DNA of 64,000 bases, from the NCBI GenBank assembly GCA_023213395.1, contig CM041465.1:153085741-153149740 (forward strand), read 5' to 3'. Shown here piece by piece: positions 39,879 through 53,052 of the stretch. The notes under the pieces were generated by a model, which worked only from the letters and a program-made list of their open reading frames with translations, searched no databases and was not told where the DNA came from. The translations under genes and the position numbers were made by a program. Position 1 is the stretch's first letter. The number at the start of each line of letters is the position of its first letter. This DNA comes from Cycas panzhihuaensis (Eukaryota; Cycadophyta).

Positions 39879-40511
39879 TGTTGAGAATACAAGGTCCCAA
39901 ACCTTAAACTGCCACAAGATCTGAACTATTTTTCAACTAGTTACATGAATCGAAACTAAGATTTAACATACAAGTTCTAAAATCAGAGATAATATAATAA
40001 CATCAATATAAAAGCCAAACATCACATATGCACCTAATATAATGTGGTAAAACCCTAGCAGTGTGTTAGGGAAACATCCACATAGGAAAGGTATTGATCT
40101 TTATTGCTATAAAATGGAGAAAATAATATATCTCAGTAGTAGAGTACTCTCAGGAAAACAACCAGTCGTTGCCCTCATCATAGTACATTACATTTCATAC
40201 AACATAATAAGAAAAGCCCTAAATCGAGCTACATAAGAGGGACATCCAAGGCATAAATCTCAACTATAGAATCTAGAGTATTTGTATCAAATGACCCTAA
40301 TTCTCTTTACATTTTAATATAGTTTAGAGGGCTAATTTTTCGGGTCAGGGGATATCGCCCCTGAACCCCCTCTTAGTGGGGGGCATTCCACGTTCCCACT
40401 TTTGCCAAGGGGCTCACCTTATGGAACCCCCTGAGAAAGATTAGGGGGGAAACCGCACTGCTAACATGCTAAAATTTTAGCCTCAAACTATTGTTGTCAT
40501 AATATCCAACA
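39879..40511 (-). repeat. 5' LTR of copia E (633 bp)
   Basis: Same termini as the 3' LTR (TGTTGAG..CCAACA) with many transitions and a few indels. Confidence 0.9.
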
Positions 40512-41659
40512 GATAGGAGTAGATAAGTTGGGAGCTAAGGAGGTAGTAATTGGACAGGCAATAGTTGGAGAGGTGTTAGCTAATCATGGAGGTGAGTTCT
40601 CTCTTTTTTCCTAGTTATAACTTTCGATTTAGTTATTTGATTTGATATATTTATGATGTTATCATTTATGTTTATGAATTTTATTTATACTCCACACTAA
40701 CACATGGACTTGCATGATTGATAGGTGGAGAGGGCATATGGGAGCTAAGCAGGAGAGCTATAGTCGAGCTCTTCCCATAGGTGTATAAGGAGGAGTAGCC
40801 TCCCATTGTAGGTAGTAGAGAGATAGGCTCAATAGGACCCCACACAGTGGATTTTACCCTTATAGTTTGAGTTAGAGATATATAGCCTGTGGACGCTTAG
40901 GAGAGACAGTTGGAGAGGGATCAACTCTAGATAGAGAGGGACTAGCTACAAGCTTGGGTGTAGGATTTAGAGGACCATGTAAGGGATATAGTGATCCAAG
41001 GAGATTCCAAGGTCAAGAGGAGGATTGTAGTCCTAGAGACTTAGCTAGTGGAGGCATAAGTACACCTATTTAGGGTATATGAGGATCATAATTGACTCTG
41101 AGAGATGTAGGATTGATTAACTGAGGTTATAAAGGAGAGAGATTGGTTATAGTACACTATGAACGATTAGTTAATAAATGGAAGCTAGGTCTTCGTGTAC
41201 CCATACCCACATAACTATGCCATCCTAGACAAGATTGAGGGATGAGGAGATTGAGGTTGGGACCTCACAAAGACACAGGAGGAGCCTCAAAGGAGCGTGG
41301 TCCTTGAGATAGTAGGGTGACCCTAGGGAGACACACCATAAGTAAAACCTATCACATAGACTTTTGTATCATAGTTTTGATGAGAGGAAAGCTTTAGACC
41401 TCCAGGGGGTTTTATACTTTACATATATATGATTATACATCCCCCTTGCAAGGATTCTGGCTTCCTAGGGCACATTGTACTAACACATTTTATATTATCA
41501 TGGATGATTATATATATATAGAGAGATGGGGGACCACATTGGTATCTCATTTTGATACGAGTTATTGATTTACTTTGATGGTTATGGATGTATAAATGCA
41601 TGGTTACATAGATCTTGTTATGTTATTTATTTATTTACATATCCTCTTTTTATAGCATA

Positions 41660-42150
41660 GCACTCACACTAGGCATACACGATCACCCTGTATACTAGGT
41701 AATCTCCTATGGCTCTAGGGCGAGTGGGTCATATTTTCCTCAAAAGGAAAATAATGATCTAGATATTATAAGAATAAGAATAAGTACGGATACCCCAAAA
41801 GCAGTAAAAGGAGATAAGGTCTATCTTAAGAAGCCCTCTATAGGTGGCAACTTATGCTCATAGGCGAATAGAGTTGCTTCCTAAAGAAGGAACCAAACGT
41901 GAGCATGGAGACGTGCCCCTATAATGACATATTTACCACTACCCATGGGCTAAAGTAAGGGCTTCATTTACTGAGGGGAAATACAACACCTTCAGAAAGA
42001 GGCATAGACATCTTGACAATAAACAGAGTTACTAAAGACTCAAATACATGCCATGCCCCTAGTGAGGGTACTTGGCATTATATTTAAATGGTAGTTTAGG
42101 CTCATTCTAAAGTGAGGGACTAAATTTCTTTACACTTAGAAGGAGAAGTA
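41660..42150. other. spacer of element I between antisense ORF and integrase
   Basis: I see no domain here. It lies between the 3' flank of the antisense ORF and the integrase end of element I. Confidence 0.4.
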
Positions 42151-43050
42151 ATAAGATATAGAATTTCTTTAGGAACTTATCATTTATGACTTTATCAAAC
42201 TTAAGGCCCTCTAACTTGGCTATCCTATATGCACCATTGTCGAGGCTCTCAAGAATGAAAAAATGACCCATCTATTTGGGGCCAAATTTTTATAGATAGT
42301 TATAGAGATACTCTAGCTTGAGGACTTAGTCCCTAGGATTCAAGGGGCGAGGACATAGATGTTAGTCATACATCCTTTGTGTCCTAGCCTTAGATGTTAG
42401 GTTAGCTTGGTACATGGCCAAGCACCTTTCATCCAAAGCCTTAAGGTTAAGGAGGCAGGCTTAGCGATGTTATTCCTCGTTAACGAACTGTTTAAGGGAT
42501 ATCCTTAAAGAGGGCTTCTAAAGGTAAAACTGCCTCAATTTCATAAACTAAGGAGAAAGGTGTCATCCTTGTGGTAGTACAGATTGAGGTGCAATAGGGC
42601 CGTAGAGCCAAATGAAGTTGAACGTGCTAATCTCTTTGAGATTGGGTGACAATTTTCTTTAGAATATTAATTAGGGTTTTATTGAAAGATTCAATTTGGC
42701 CATTGGCTTAGGGATAATAAAGGGATGAAGTCTTTTAAGAGATCTTGAATTTCTTATAAAGCTCATCCATCTCTTTATTATAGAATTAAGTTCTATTATT
42801 TATGATGATAACATTTGGAACCCCAAATCAATAGATAATGTATTGATATACAAAGGTGGCAATCATCTCACCAGTTATAGAAGATAATAGGATAGCTTTA
42901 GCCCATTTGGTGAAGTACTCTGTCATGGTTAAGATAAATTTGTACTGAACTAAGGAAGGTGGAGTAATAGCTCTAATTAAGTTTAATCCCCATTGGGAGA
43001 AATGTCAGGGGTATATGACAACACACAACACCTCAAAAGGCTAGTGGATA
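42150..43050 (-). pseudogene. integrase C-terminal half of element I
   Basis: Collinear with the integrase of B (47030-47880). Shared blocks include the TPFSLVYGFE region (about 42500-42570), the QANL segment (about 42390-42430) and the GPF-type C-terminal end (42200-42330). The plus-strand phrase TTTGGCCATTGGCTTAGGG (42696-42714) is the complement of the PxANGQIE motif region. Several stops. Similarity to B fades at about 43050, where the element is truncated. Confidence 0.7.
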
Positions 43051-43522
43051 AGTGAAACTCCTTATAAGTACCCTAAATCAAAAGCTTGGGAAAGAACACT
43101 TCTTACAAAAAGAAGATAAATTAAGAAATTTATAAGATAAAAAACTAAACAAAATCTACTATGAATTCTTATTTTTTTATTATTATTATTTTAAAAAGGT
43201 GGCTAATGAAGTAAATCTAAAAGAAAAACCAATTTAATTGAAAGAAAATTACCCATTTAAAGAAAGGATTGAGCGTTACCTCATATTAGTGTTATTGGCT
43301 TCCCAAAATACTCCCAAGTTGAGCTTTCAAATCAGTTGAAGCAAAGGAAGGATCAAAAGAAAGAGGAAAAGAAGATATAACTTAGAATAAAAGAAGGGAA
43401 GAGTGAGGGTGAGAAGAAGCTTGAGAAAAAAGAGAGAATGAAGAGAACTTGATTCAACTTCAAGAGTTGAAATGGTTCAAATTTAGCTCCTTAAAACCTT
43501 TGAATGATCCTCAATAAGAGTT

Positions 43523-43560
<38 letters not shown>
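43050..43560. other. A/G-rich stretch with (AG)n, unassigned
   Basis: Nothing recognised except a purine-rich stretch on plus and an (AG)n microsatellite at 43527-43560. It lies between the truncated integrase of I and the antisense ORF of H. Confidence 0.5.
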
Positions 43561-43562
<2 letters not shown>

Positions 43563-43901
43563 TATGTTATCTCTAGGATCTTTCTTGCTAGGTTAGTGGG
43601 CGAGAGTAGTCCCACAGTATAAGTTGGGAGTGAGGTATAACTGGGCATAATATGTAGTTGATAGTATACATCATCAATTATCTTAGGCTTATCATAATGG
43701 TAAGGGTGGATTATCTTATACATCCATCTTACTATAATGGCTATATGATCACATTCCATTGACCTAGCCAGTAGGAGCATCGAGCAAGTTGACAACTATG
43801 GATCTAATTATGAACTAGTGGTATATGAGAGATTATATATGTGGGGAGGGATGAGAATATATATATTACATAACCCTAAGCTAGATAGGATGACTCATAA
43901 C

Positions 43902-46479
43902 TGAGATCACTCCTGTGGGGGTACCTAAGACTACTCACACCAAGGGGAACCAGGTCTAGGGTGTTAAACCTAGTACAGGAGTGTGATGGAACCCTAGGTT
44001 GCCCACATGAGGTGCTCATGCACCATGAATGTGTGGATTTGGGAATGCACAGTTATATTTCCTTCTCCTTTGCTTAAGGTTTTAAGAAGGAGGGGACCAC
44101 AGTTGGATAATCACCCTTGGCAAGGGGATAACATGGCAAAGAAAATAGGAAAAGACAAATGGAAGAGAGAGGAGAGAAAGAGAATAAGTAAATGATCCTA
44201 AGCCCTCTTAACTAGGCAAAAGGGTATGGTATGGTTTTATTTTGATATTGTATAAGAATAATAATAGCAAGAAAGGAAAGAAAATAAAGAGGAGTGCAAA
44301 ATAAATGAAAACCTCACTCTCTTTTCTTTTACCACTCTTTTCCCTCTTCTTTTCTAGAAAAATGAAGAAACATGCAAATGGACAAAGAAAGGGTATAGGA
44401 GCAAATAAGGGGACCTCACTCTCTTTGCCTTCATCTCTATTTTCTCTCTTTATTTTAGAAAAGAGGAAAGAAGACTATATGCTAATAAAGAAGGAGAAAC
44501 ATAGATGCATTTAAAATGGAAGAAATAAAGAGAAGGAAAGGTAGGTATTCCTCTTCTACATGTAACCTTAGCTCAATATCCCATTATCTCAAATATTCCT
44601 TTCACTAAATGAAAAGAAAGGGAAGCCTATTCCTTTTTCCTATGAAATAATTTCTTCTTATTTATGAAATTCAAGATATCCCCTAAACCCTTATTCCCTC
44701 CTTTTGATGATGATGCAACTAATAAGAATAAACCATAAAAGGGGAAACAAATTCATTATAAATGGGGGTGTGAGATGAGAAATATGATAAGAATATAAAA
44801 AGGAAAGGAGGAAAGAGTAACTGAAGTATACCCATATCCAATAGATGGTTGATGATGTCACTTCCCCTCACCTCTCTTCATCCTTCCTCTCTAATGGTCA
44901 TGTTGCTAGTTGAAACAAGATTATGGGGGCTCCACTTACCCACCCCAAATGAATCAAAGCAACTAATAGAAAGCAAGTGTAGGAAAAAGTAAAGGAAATA
45001 TATGTAATAAGATAGCACAAAACATAGATAATGCTTACCTTATAGAAGTGCACCTTCTCCCAACCCTAACATGGATGGAAGAGGGTTGCTCTTTCTTATA
45101 CCTATAAGTTAGATCTAAAAGGAGGCTACTCTAATAACCCTTTAACAAATCTACTTACATAAAAAGAGTTAATCAATATATATGATCAAGGAATACGTAT
45201 ATAAGTAGGTGTAACATATAAGAGAATGGTGACAATAAAAGTAAAGATAAGATGAGGAGGGGAGAAGCACCTCAGAATAGTGTGGCTCCCCCTAATAAGG
45301 GCATTTCCCTTAGTTATGTTAAGAAAAGCCTCCCCAACAAGCACCTACAACTTAATAGTAAAATATATGGAAAGGAAAGGATGGAAAGACCAAGTAAATC
45401 CAATCCTACCCTTAATTATTACAACCAAAAGAAAAGCTACCAAATCCCCAAAAAACCTTAGCTATGTAACAAATAATAATGAAGCAAAGAAGAGAAGGGT
45501 GAGAGGGAGTATCACCAAAAAATAATCCAATGGAGAAGAAGGAGGATATGATGGTTGTATAATATAGTACTCTCTAATGTCCCTTTGCTTGTGTTAGATT
45601 GGATCTCCACTTCTTCACCTTAGCTCCTTAAGGATGCCAGTTGTGTTAAGTGTGAGAGGGTCGATTTGATAGAAATTATGAAGTATTTTAGTATGGCAAG
45701 AAGAGTAGAAGATGATAGATGATCCACCCACAAAATAGAGGGAATTTATAGGCAAAAACAAGGTGAGGGGTGGTGGTTTCATGCCCACAAGGTGGAGAAA
45801 CCACCACTTAAAACTAAGGTAAGAGCTACACTAGGAAGCTCAAATCGTCACAAAATTTGAATAAAAAATTGGTTTTGAGGTCCAATTGGGGTTCCCAAGG
45901 GGATGGCAAGCCATTTTTGGCTAACATAGCATGACAAGCCCTTCTAACAAGGTGACAAAATAGTTGTTGGGCCATTGGGAAGGTAGCTAGGTAAGTTAAT
46001 AGTTGTACTATGGCCAAAGTTGTAGTACCATAAATTTAGTTGTCGTACCATAAAACACTCTACAATATTACTTTCTATAGTAGAAATGGTTGCAAGATGA
46101 TAGCAGAGAGAGAAAATAAGGCTCAAAACTAGTCCTAAAGGCACTCTAACTCCCAGAAATAAACCCTAATATTTGAAATGGTTAGTGATCAATGGGTATA
46201 AAGGGAAAACAAGGCTAAAAGGATAAGGACAAGGCTAAAAAATGAGTTGAAGGGCCATGGGAGAGGTCCATTTTTTTAACTAATGGGCTGACTAGGGGCT
46301 CTAAGGCCATTGGACTATAGTTTTAGTCATCATAGGCAAAAAGGCAAACATAAGAAAGTATGATATATAAATAGGCAGACATCTAATCAACTAATAAAAT
46401 GCATGTTGTAAGGACAATATAAGCAATGCAATAGAGGTGAAGAAGCATACCCTTAATGTTTACTGGGAGCTAGGTAATA
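43902..46479 (-). repeat. 3' LTR of gypsy B (2578 bp)
   Basis: Starts TGAGATCACTC and ends GGTAATA, where the 5' LTR has GGAAACA, so the CA end has become TA. It is collinear with 53053-55643 throughout, with many substitutions and a short deletion near 46455. Confidence 0.9.
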
Positions 46480-46990
46480 TTACCCCCTTAGAAGCAAAGC
46501 CTCTTCACTCCAAAGCTAAAAGATGGTAAATGCTGCCAATACAAATAATATGAGATAAAACCAAATAATCAAACATGTGTGTGTGACGAGGGACAATAAT
46601 GTCAACCATAGTGATGCCTCATTAGTAGGTAGTCAAAGGTGCAAAAGCCATGGAGAAAGAAATAGGTTGATTGTGGGACCAAAACCTCACCTTATTAACT
46701 AGACACCCAAGGCAAGCATAAGCAAGGAAGCTACCAATCCAAGGGGTTGCCTTAGTGATAAGCTGAAAAGAAGGGCAAATGACCAAGGGGTTACCTTGGT
46801 GACAAGCCATAAAAAAGGCAAGAAGGCTTAAGAAAGGGGGATTAAAATCCTAAAATCTCCCCAAATAGTGGAGAAGGATGCCTAAGGAGTATTTGAGGAG
46901 GAAGGTATCTATAATAATAAGTGAAAAGAAGAGTAGCCACCATAGTTTAGCCTCATTAGTGACCGAGATTTAGAGGTTGGAAGGAGGTTT
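46480..46990 (-). other. tail of gypsy B between integrase and 3' LTR
   Basis: Non-coding, with the purine tract (AAGGGGG on minus) against the LTR. It matches the tail of element I (32050-32480), e.g. GCTGCCAATAC and CACCATAGTTTAGCC. Confidence 0.6.
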
Positions 46991-46999
46991 TAACTATAA

Positions 47000-48250
47000 A
47001 ACTATTTGAGGTATTAACCATTAACCTCCTTTTCAAACTTGAGGCCCTCTAGCATGGTGATACTATATTATTAATGGTCTCAATGACCATGAAGGGGCCC
47101 ATCTACTTGGGGCTAAATTTGGAAATATGATCATGTAGGTATTCTAATTTGAGGACTTAATCCCAAGGGCTTAAAAGGTGCAACCACAGACATTTATCAT
47201 GCATCTTTTGTGCTTGAGTTTTGGATGCCAAATTGGCTTGGTATGTAGCTAGGCATTTTTCATCCAAAGCTTCAAGGTTGTAGAGGCAAGCTTGGTATAA
47301 CCACTCCTCATTAGTAAACTCCTTAAGGGAGACCCTTAAGGATGGAATCTTAACTTTAAGGGGGAGTACCAACTCAAACCCATAGACTAGAGAGAATGGG
47401 TTCATCCCTGTAGCTATTCAGATCAAGGTACGGTAGGCCCATAAAACCAAATATAGCTATAGATACTAATTATATTAGGATTAGGCAACAATGTTCTTGA
47501 GAATATTGATAAGAGTCTTGTTTAAGGATTCAATTTGGCCATTGGCCTAAGGATAATAAGGGGGTGAAGTTTCATGAGAGATTCTAAAATGCTCACAAAG
47601 CTCGTCCACCTCCTTATTACAAAATAGAATATTATTATCTGTGATAAGGATGTCAGGAACCCAAAAATGACAAATGATATGTTGGAATATGAAAGTAGCA
47701 ATGGTTTTGCCCATTGTCAAAGAAAAAGGAATGGCTTCAGCCTATTTGGTAAAATACTCAGTGGCTATTAGGATAAATTTGTGTTAGGTTGAAGAGAGAG
47801 GGAAATTGCCCTGATGCGGTCTAAACCCCACTAGGAAAAATGCCATGGTGAGACGATTGTGTGCAATGCCTTACAAGATTATCGAATTATATTAGCATGG
47901 TCTTGGCACCCTGCAACACTATTAGGCATATATATGTGTGTCTTTGAATAATGTCAGCCAATAGAAATCCATTCATAGTATGTATTAGGCTATGGATTAG
48001 ACTCCAGAATGACCTCCACAAATGTTGTTATGGCATTTGTAAAGAATTTGATTAGTCTACTCTAGATTCACGTAATGAAAGAGCACTCCATCAAAAGATC
48101 TCTTATACAAGGCATATTTTATAAGTAAATATTGTTAGGCAGTCACCCTCATGTGTAGCTTAACTTTATCACTGGCATTAACTGAATATTTTTATTAAGT
48201 TGGGTAGTTGACAATATCACCATACCAGTCATTGGTAGCCAATAGATGGG
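47000..48250 (-). pseudogene. gypsy integrase of element B
   Basis: Inserts the element DNA into the genome. The clearest part is 47157-47405, with FSLVYGFELVLPLKVKIPSL, ACLYNLEALDEK and YQANLASKTQAQKMHD, the classic C-terminal half of Tat-type integrase. Upstream the core is stop-ridden. The PxANGQIE region is at about 47530-47570 and the TDN block near 47635. No chromodomain is seen. Confidence 0.8.
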
Positions 48251-48299
48251 TGACGATTTGATGGAGGGCTAGGATAGAATTATTCAATAAAGAGTCATC

Positions 48300-49800
48300 G
48301 ATGGAAGTACTATGTGTGCTAGGGATTAGAGCATATGCTAGATGCTCTGTAATGACCATGCCCTTTTTGGACTTGTAGTTAACAATTCTAAGGTCATACT
48401 CTTGAAGGATAATAGCCCATTAAGAAGGTGCCTCAAAAGGTTAGATTAAACTACCATGTGAGTGGTATTACCCAAGAGGTAGTGTTTGAACTTCTTGACA
48501 GCATAGACTAATTCCAAACACTCATTTTCTACTAAGGGATAGTTCTGTTCTGACACGACTAAGGTGTGACTAATAAAATAGATAGCTCTCTCTATCTTAG
48601 AGTCATCCTCCTAGGCTAATATGGCACCCATAGATTCATCTTTCGTAGAAGTGTAGAGTATAAAAGGATAGTCAAAAAGAGGGAGGTTCAAGATCAAGGC
48701 CAAGATGAGAGTCCTTTTAAGCTCTTGATAGGCCTCTTGGGCCCCAAAAGACCAAATGAAGGGGTTTCCCTTATTTAGGATATTAGTCAAAAGTTTAACG
48801 TTAATGGTAAAATCCACCAAGAAATGCCTCAAGAAACCCAACTACCTCAAGAATGATTTTATTTGGCATTACGTTCTTGGGGGTGGCATGTCAACAATAA
48901 CTCTAACCTTATTAGGGTCCACTTGGATTCCTTGTTTTGAGATAAGGAATCCTTAGAGTTTACTTACCATTACTCCAAAGATGTACTTTAGTGGGTTTAG
49001 GCTAATGTGGTATTTATGATACTTGGCAAAGATCATCCTAAGGTTAGAAGGATGATCGACCCTTTTAGGGAAAGGCCCATCAAGTCATCCATAAAGACTT
49101 ATAGAATCTCATTAATAAGGTCATGAAAGATGAAATGCATGGCCCTTTGATAGGTGGCAAGAGCATTCTTAAGACCAAATGGAATTATCTTATAAGTATA
49201 AATCCCCCAAGGAGTGGTAAATACCATCTTGTGATGGTTCTCAGGGGACATCTGGATATGATTATAGCTAGAGAAGCTATCCATTAAGGACATTACTTCA
49301 AAGCTAGTAGTCTAGTTAATGATTTGATCAATAAAAGGTAAAAGGAAGTTGTACTTAGGGCACACATCATTAATATCCCTAAATTCAACACAAATTCTTA
49401 TGGACCTATTTTTTTTTGCAATGAGAATAATGTTAAAGACCCATTCAAGATAATTGATGGAAATGATTAGACCTATATTAAGCAACTTCTTAACTTCCAT
49501 CTTAACTATAGTAGAGAGCTTAAGGTGCGAAGGACACTATTTTTGCCTAAATGGACTAGCACCTAGGATAGTAGTAAGGTTATGAGTAATAATATTAAGG
49601 TCAATGCCCTTCATGTTGGAGTAGTCACATGCAAATATGTCATGAAACTCATGGAAGAATTTGGTGTATTCTTCTACTTCTTTGGGGGAACATTTTGCCC
49701 CTACCTTGAGGACTCTATCAGGGGTAAGGATGATGTTGTGAGTCACCCTTATACATAACATGTTCCCTACTTCGAAAAGAAGGGGGGCTTGATCCACATG
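48300..49800 (-). pseudogene. gypsy RT and RNase H of element B
   Basis: The RT N-terminal end (49537-49797) has EEYTKFFHEFHDIFACDYSN and GASPFRQK. Next is GLIISINYLEWVFNIILI and RICVEFRDINDVCPKYNF (49312-49500), then MSLMDSFSSYNHIQMSPENH and TTPWGIYTYKIIPFGLKNA (49099-49293). The YLDD box region is disrupted near 49080. RNase H (48611-48841 and on to 48300) shows FGAQEAYQELKRTLILAL, LYTSTKDESMGAILA and AIYFISHTLV. Stops separate the blocks. Confidence 0.85.
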
Positions 49801-51049
49801 TAGTTGAGGTAGAAGGGATGCTTAGTTGGGTTCTACCAATAGAGAATCAATTGCCAAGTACTTCCAGAAACTAAGCTTATGGTGTCTAGAAGGCAAATTA
49901 AGTGAAGCCCCTCCTAAATACTCTAACAAAGCTTCATTGTTCTCAAAGTAATTTGTCCCATGGATAGTCTTAATTGTAATAGGGTATGAAGGGTTGGGAG
50001 TCCTAAAAGCATCAATAAGAGAAGGAAGGTTCTCATGGGATGATTCCCTAGAGGTTCAAGAAATAAGAGTGACATGTCACAGAGGGGGCTTATGGCCAGT
50101 GCCAGTAACATTCCCTTTTACTAGAGTATGGGAGGTCTCTAGGATCAAACAAGATAGTGGGAGGTCCATAAGAAGTAGTACCTACAACATGGAAAAGAGC
50201 ATCTTGTTGTCTAAGAGCCTCTAGAAGAAGAGCATGTTGCTCAGGACAACTTTGTAAGACATCCATCATGGACATTCTTGTAAGCATAGAGAGTGAATTT
50301 TCAATAATGGAGAAGACCTTCCCCTTCCCAGTGGATTAGGGAAGGGTCCTTCTAAAATCATAGTGCCCTGGGTACATGAGAATGTTCTTTTGAATGAGAG
50401 GGATCTTCATAATAGGAGCATTTATAAGGGGTTATTATTGGGAAGAGGAGGCTTCACCAGCCTCCTTAGTGGCTTGGGATTGCATAACTAGGTACACAAG
50501 GGCGGTCTCAAGCAACTAGATAATCTTCCTCTTCTTATTCTTAGAATAAAAGAGGAGGTACGGTGGGTTGTAGGACTAGGAGGAGGAGAGCAGTCAATAG
50601 GGGCTTTACCCTTAGACTGATTTGAGAAAGGAGTAGGAGTTTGCCTCATATTCCTTACTCTCCTACTCTAAGGGGAATGATCCCATCCCTCATGGTTGGG
50701 GAATGACTCCTGATAAATAGGTTGCTTAAGTGTTACTTCCAACATCATAACTCATCATGGAACCACTCCCCATGCATGGAATAATGCTTCTTTCTAGGAG
50801 GGGAGCATGCCCTTTCCTTTAAGAAGCATTGCTTGTACCTATAGATGAGGAGGTCTTCAAATTCTAATGGACTAGATGTTGAGATTTAGGAGAAGTTTAG
50901 GTTGGTTGCAACTTAAGATCCTTAACCATTCATTTGAAGGAGTAAATAGCTGAGGTAAGAGGGTGTAAGGTCTTGTCAGTGGTACGAACAAAAGTCTTTG
51001 AAATAGGTTACTTACCCTTTTGGTCATATGAGGGAGGGGGTGCCTCATG

Positions 51050-52990
51050 ATGTTATGATTGCTTAGGAAGTTTCTTAAGTTTAGCTTGGATCTTAATGGC
51101 TTCCAATGCCAAGCACTTGACTATAGAAGAATCATAAGAGCTCACTCCCATTTTCAAGACCTCAATGTATACCTCAGGGTGCAACACATTAACTAAGAGA
51201 TCTCTCTTCAACTCTTCAAGCAATGTGGCCTTACAAGAGTGAATGAGATCATGGAACCACCGTATAAAGTCATGGTTCAACTCCTCAAGGCCTTGTTTAA
51301 CTGAGAGTAGAGCTTCAACCCCACTCTCGAAAGGTTGAGAAACATTGAAATAATTGATGAATTCATTAACTAATTACTGGAAGGTAGAAATGGAGTGAAC
51401 GGGGAGATGATAAAACCACTTAAGAGTATCTCCCTAGAGGGATTAAGGAAAAAGCTTCATCAGAATGTGGTTGTAAGCCCAATAGTCTATGCATGCCATG
51501 ACAAATGATCTGACATGCTCTATTGGGTCATGGGAAGAGGCATTATCAAACTTGGATACCTAGGGAGGATGAGGTAGTAAGTTGGTTCTTAATGCCTCAA
51601 TGGAAAAGGGAGTTGACTAATGGTCAACAAAGGGATGGGTCCCCAGTTAGGCTAGTGGATCAACTTGAGAATGAAGGAATGTAGTATAAGGATGCCCACA
51701 CCCAATATTTGGTGAGTAATAGGTGGCATCATAAGGATAATGCCCTTATTAGTAAGGTACATAGGAGGTGGGAGGGTAGGATATCCCTCCTAGTAGACAT
51801 GAGTAAATAACCCCCTCATGGGGAATCATTGAATAAGAAGGTGAGTGAGAGGGTCTCACTGCACCTTAGGGATAGGCTGCATGGGAGTGTAAAGGTTGAA
51901 GATATAGTCTTGTAGGAGCAAATGGGTAAACATATGAGGAAGCACCTACATAAGGCATAAAACAAGGTTGATGGAATATAAGATGAGGAATGGGGTTTTG
52001 CCTATATGGACCCCTAAGGGGAGGGGTAACCCCATAAGGATGAAGGGGATCAACCCTATATGTAGGAAGTAGATTTAATCCCCATGCCCCTAGGGTTAAG
52101 AAATATATCTTGGAGGGATGAAGAGTGAAGGGCTCATGAGTTGTGGCTATGGACAGATGGAAGTCATGCCTCTATATCTTACATGGCATATAGAAAAGGT
52201 CATGGTTGAGGGATAAGAAAAGGTAGATATAGTAATAGTTTAGGGCATGTTGGTTGAAAGTGAGGATATACTCACTCTTGCATGAGGGGTTTGTATAGTA
52301 GTAGTGGCTGGCTGGCCAAAAGAGATGCATGTAGAAACATACTCACAGAAACAACTTCCCGCAAGGTAAAGGAAGTAGAAGGATTGGATGAACGAGGGGG
52401 AACAATAGAAGATGGGGGAGTCGAAGTCTGAAAGAACCTATACAACCATTTGGGGAGTGATTATGTAGTTGCAACCTCAAAGCATTCCTATAAGGCCTTA
52501 ACTACATCCCCATGAGAAGTATATGAATGGTTGTAACAGGTGGAAGCCTCCCCTTAATAACTAGAATAGGATGGGTAGGTTAGGGGGACCCCTTCAGAAT
52601 ATGAAGTAGGGTCCCCATGATACATAGGGAGTGGTTAAGGGTCTTGGTAACCTTTAATTGATTTAACATGGTAACATGTGGGATCCCCACTAACTTGGGT
52701 GGGATTATAATAGGAAGAAGGGGCCTTAAGGCGAGGCTAATATGAAGTGCAAGGGTCATTAGCCCAATTGGAAGGGTAGCCTTCTATTGGTAACTCTTGA
52801 TTAGATGAAGGGATATAGGAATAGGCAAGCTCTACTTTAATGGGAAGCAAGCTATGTAAGTAATGTGAGAAATATTACATGTGCAGGTAAGACACCCTAC
52901 CTATGGAAGTCAAGGAAATATATGGAAGAACAAAAATCAATAAATAAGATATAAAGAGAGAGACACCCTAACAAACCCTAGAAAAAGGAA
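51050..52990 (-). pseudogene. gag: gypsy gag of element B
   Basis: Collinear with gag of element A (1-1692) but far more decayed and AT-rich. The clean piece 51053-51280 reads LLEELKRDLLVNVLHPEVYI and KCLALEAIKIQAKLKKLPKQ. The KWFYHLPVHSISTF block is at about 51390-51425 and is followed by a TAA at 51374-51376, in the codon next to A's own stop at 274-276. The EGYPSNWAND start-proximal block is near 52765-52800. Confidence 0.8.
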
Positions 52991-53034
52991 TAAAAAGGGT
53001 GTGGAAGGGGGCTAAAGGAAACCTAACCGATGTT

Positions 53035-53051
53035 CCCCAATATGGTTGCCA
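53035..53051 (-). other. primer-binding site of gypsy B
   Basis: TGGCAACCATATTGGGG on minus, one base from the 5' LTR, matching the site in element A with a few changes. Confidence 0.7.
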
Positions 53052-53052
53052 G

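Larger units (their letters stand above)
35188..40511 (-). mobile_element. Ty1/copia element E with both LTRs (Tork-like)
   Basis: A 5324-bp element on minus with LTRs 35188-35833 (3') and 39879-40511 (5') and flanking GCTAG (35183-35187) / GATAG (40512-40516), a target duplication with one mismatch. The primer site lies at 39860-39876 and the polypurine tract AAGGTGGAGAT next to 35833. By eye the two LTRs differ at very roughly one base in eight, so E is much older than F. All copia domains are present in order. Confidence 0.92.
33687..41210 (+). pseudogene. antisense spliced ORF of element I (PMD-like and coiled-coil regions), split by copia E
   Basis: Exon 1 is 33687-33710 (ATG, eight codons, MAIIGPDL) before GTACTC, the same length and phase as in element C. 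Intron 1 may end at 33777. The second exon (to 40591, minus E) includes FHLPLVGDITIPLTNVWRIM at about 34341-34400. This resembles the start of the plant mobile domain (PMD) seen in plant transposon-related proteins; I hold that loosely. An acidic Glu/Thr-rich stretch (35010-35187, 40512-40591) follows, interrupted by E. The intron 40592-40724 begins GTGAGT, ends GATAG and matches the intron in C. The last exon is a coiled coil (ERQLERDQL, DLEDHVRDIVIQGDSKVKRR, EVIKERDWL). Stops occur in all exons. Function unknown. Confidence 0.5.

Noticed and set aside
44305-44514. Small secreted-like proteins in 44007-44514 and 53424-53679
   Set aside because: These are corresponding positions of the two LTRs of B, with low-complexity Leu/Ser/Phe text and no conserved start.
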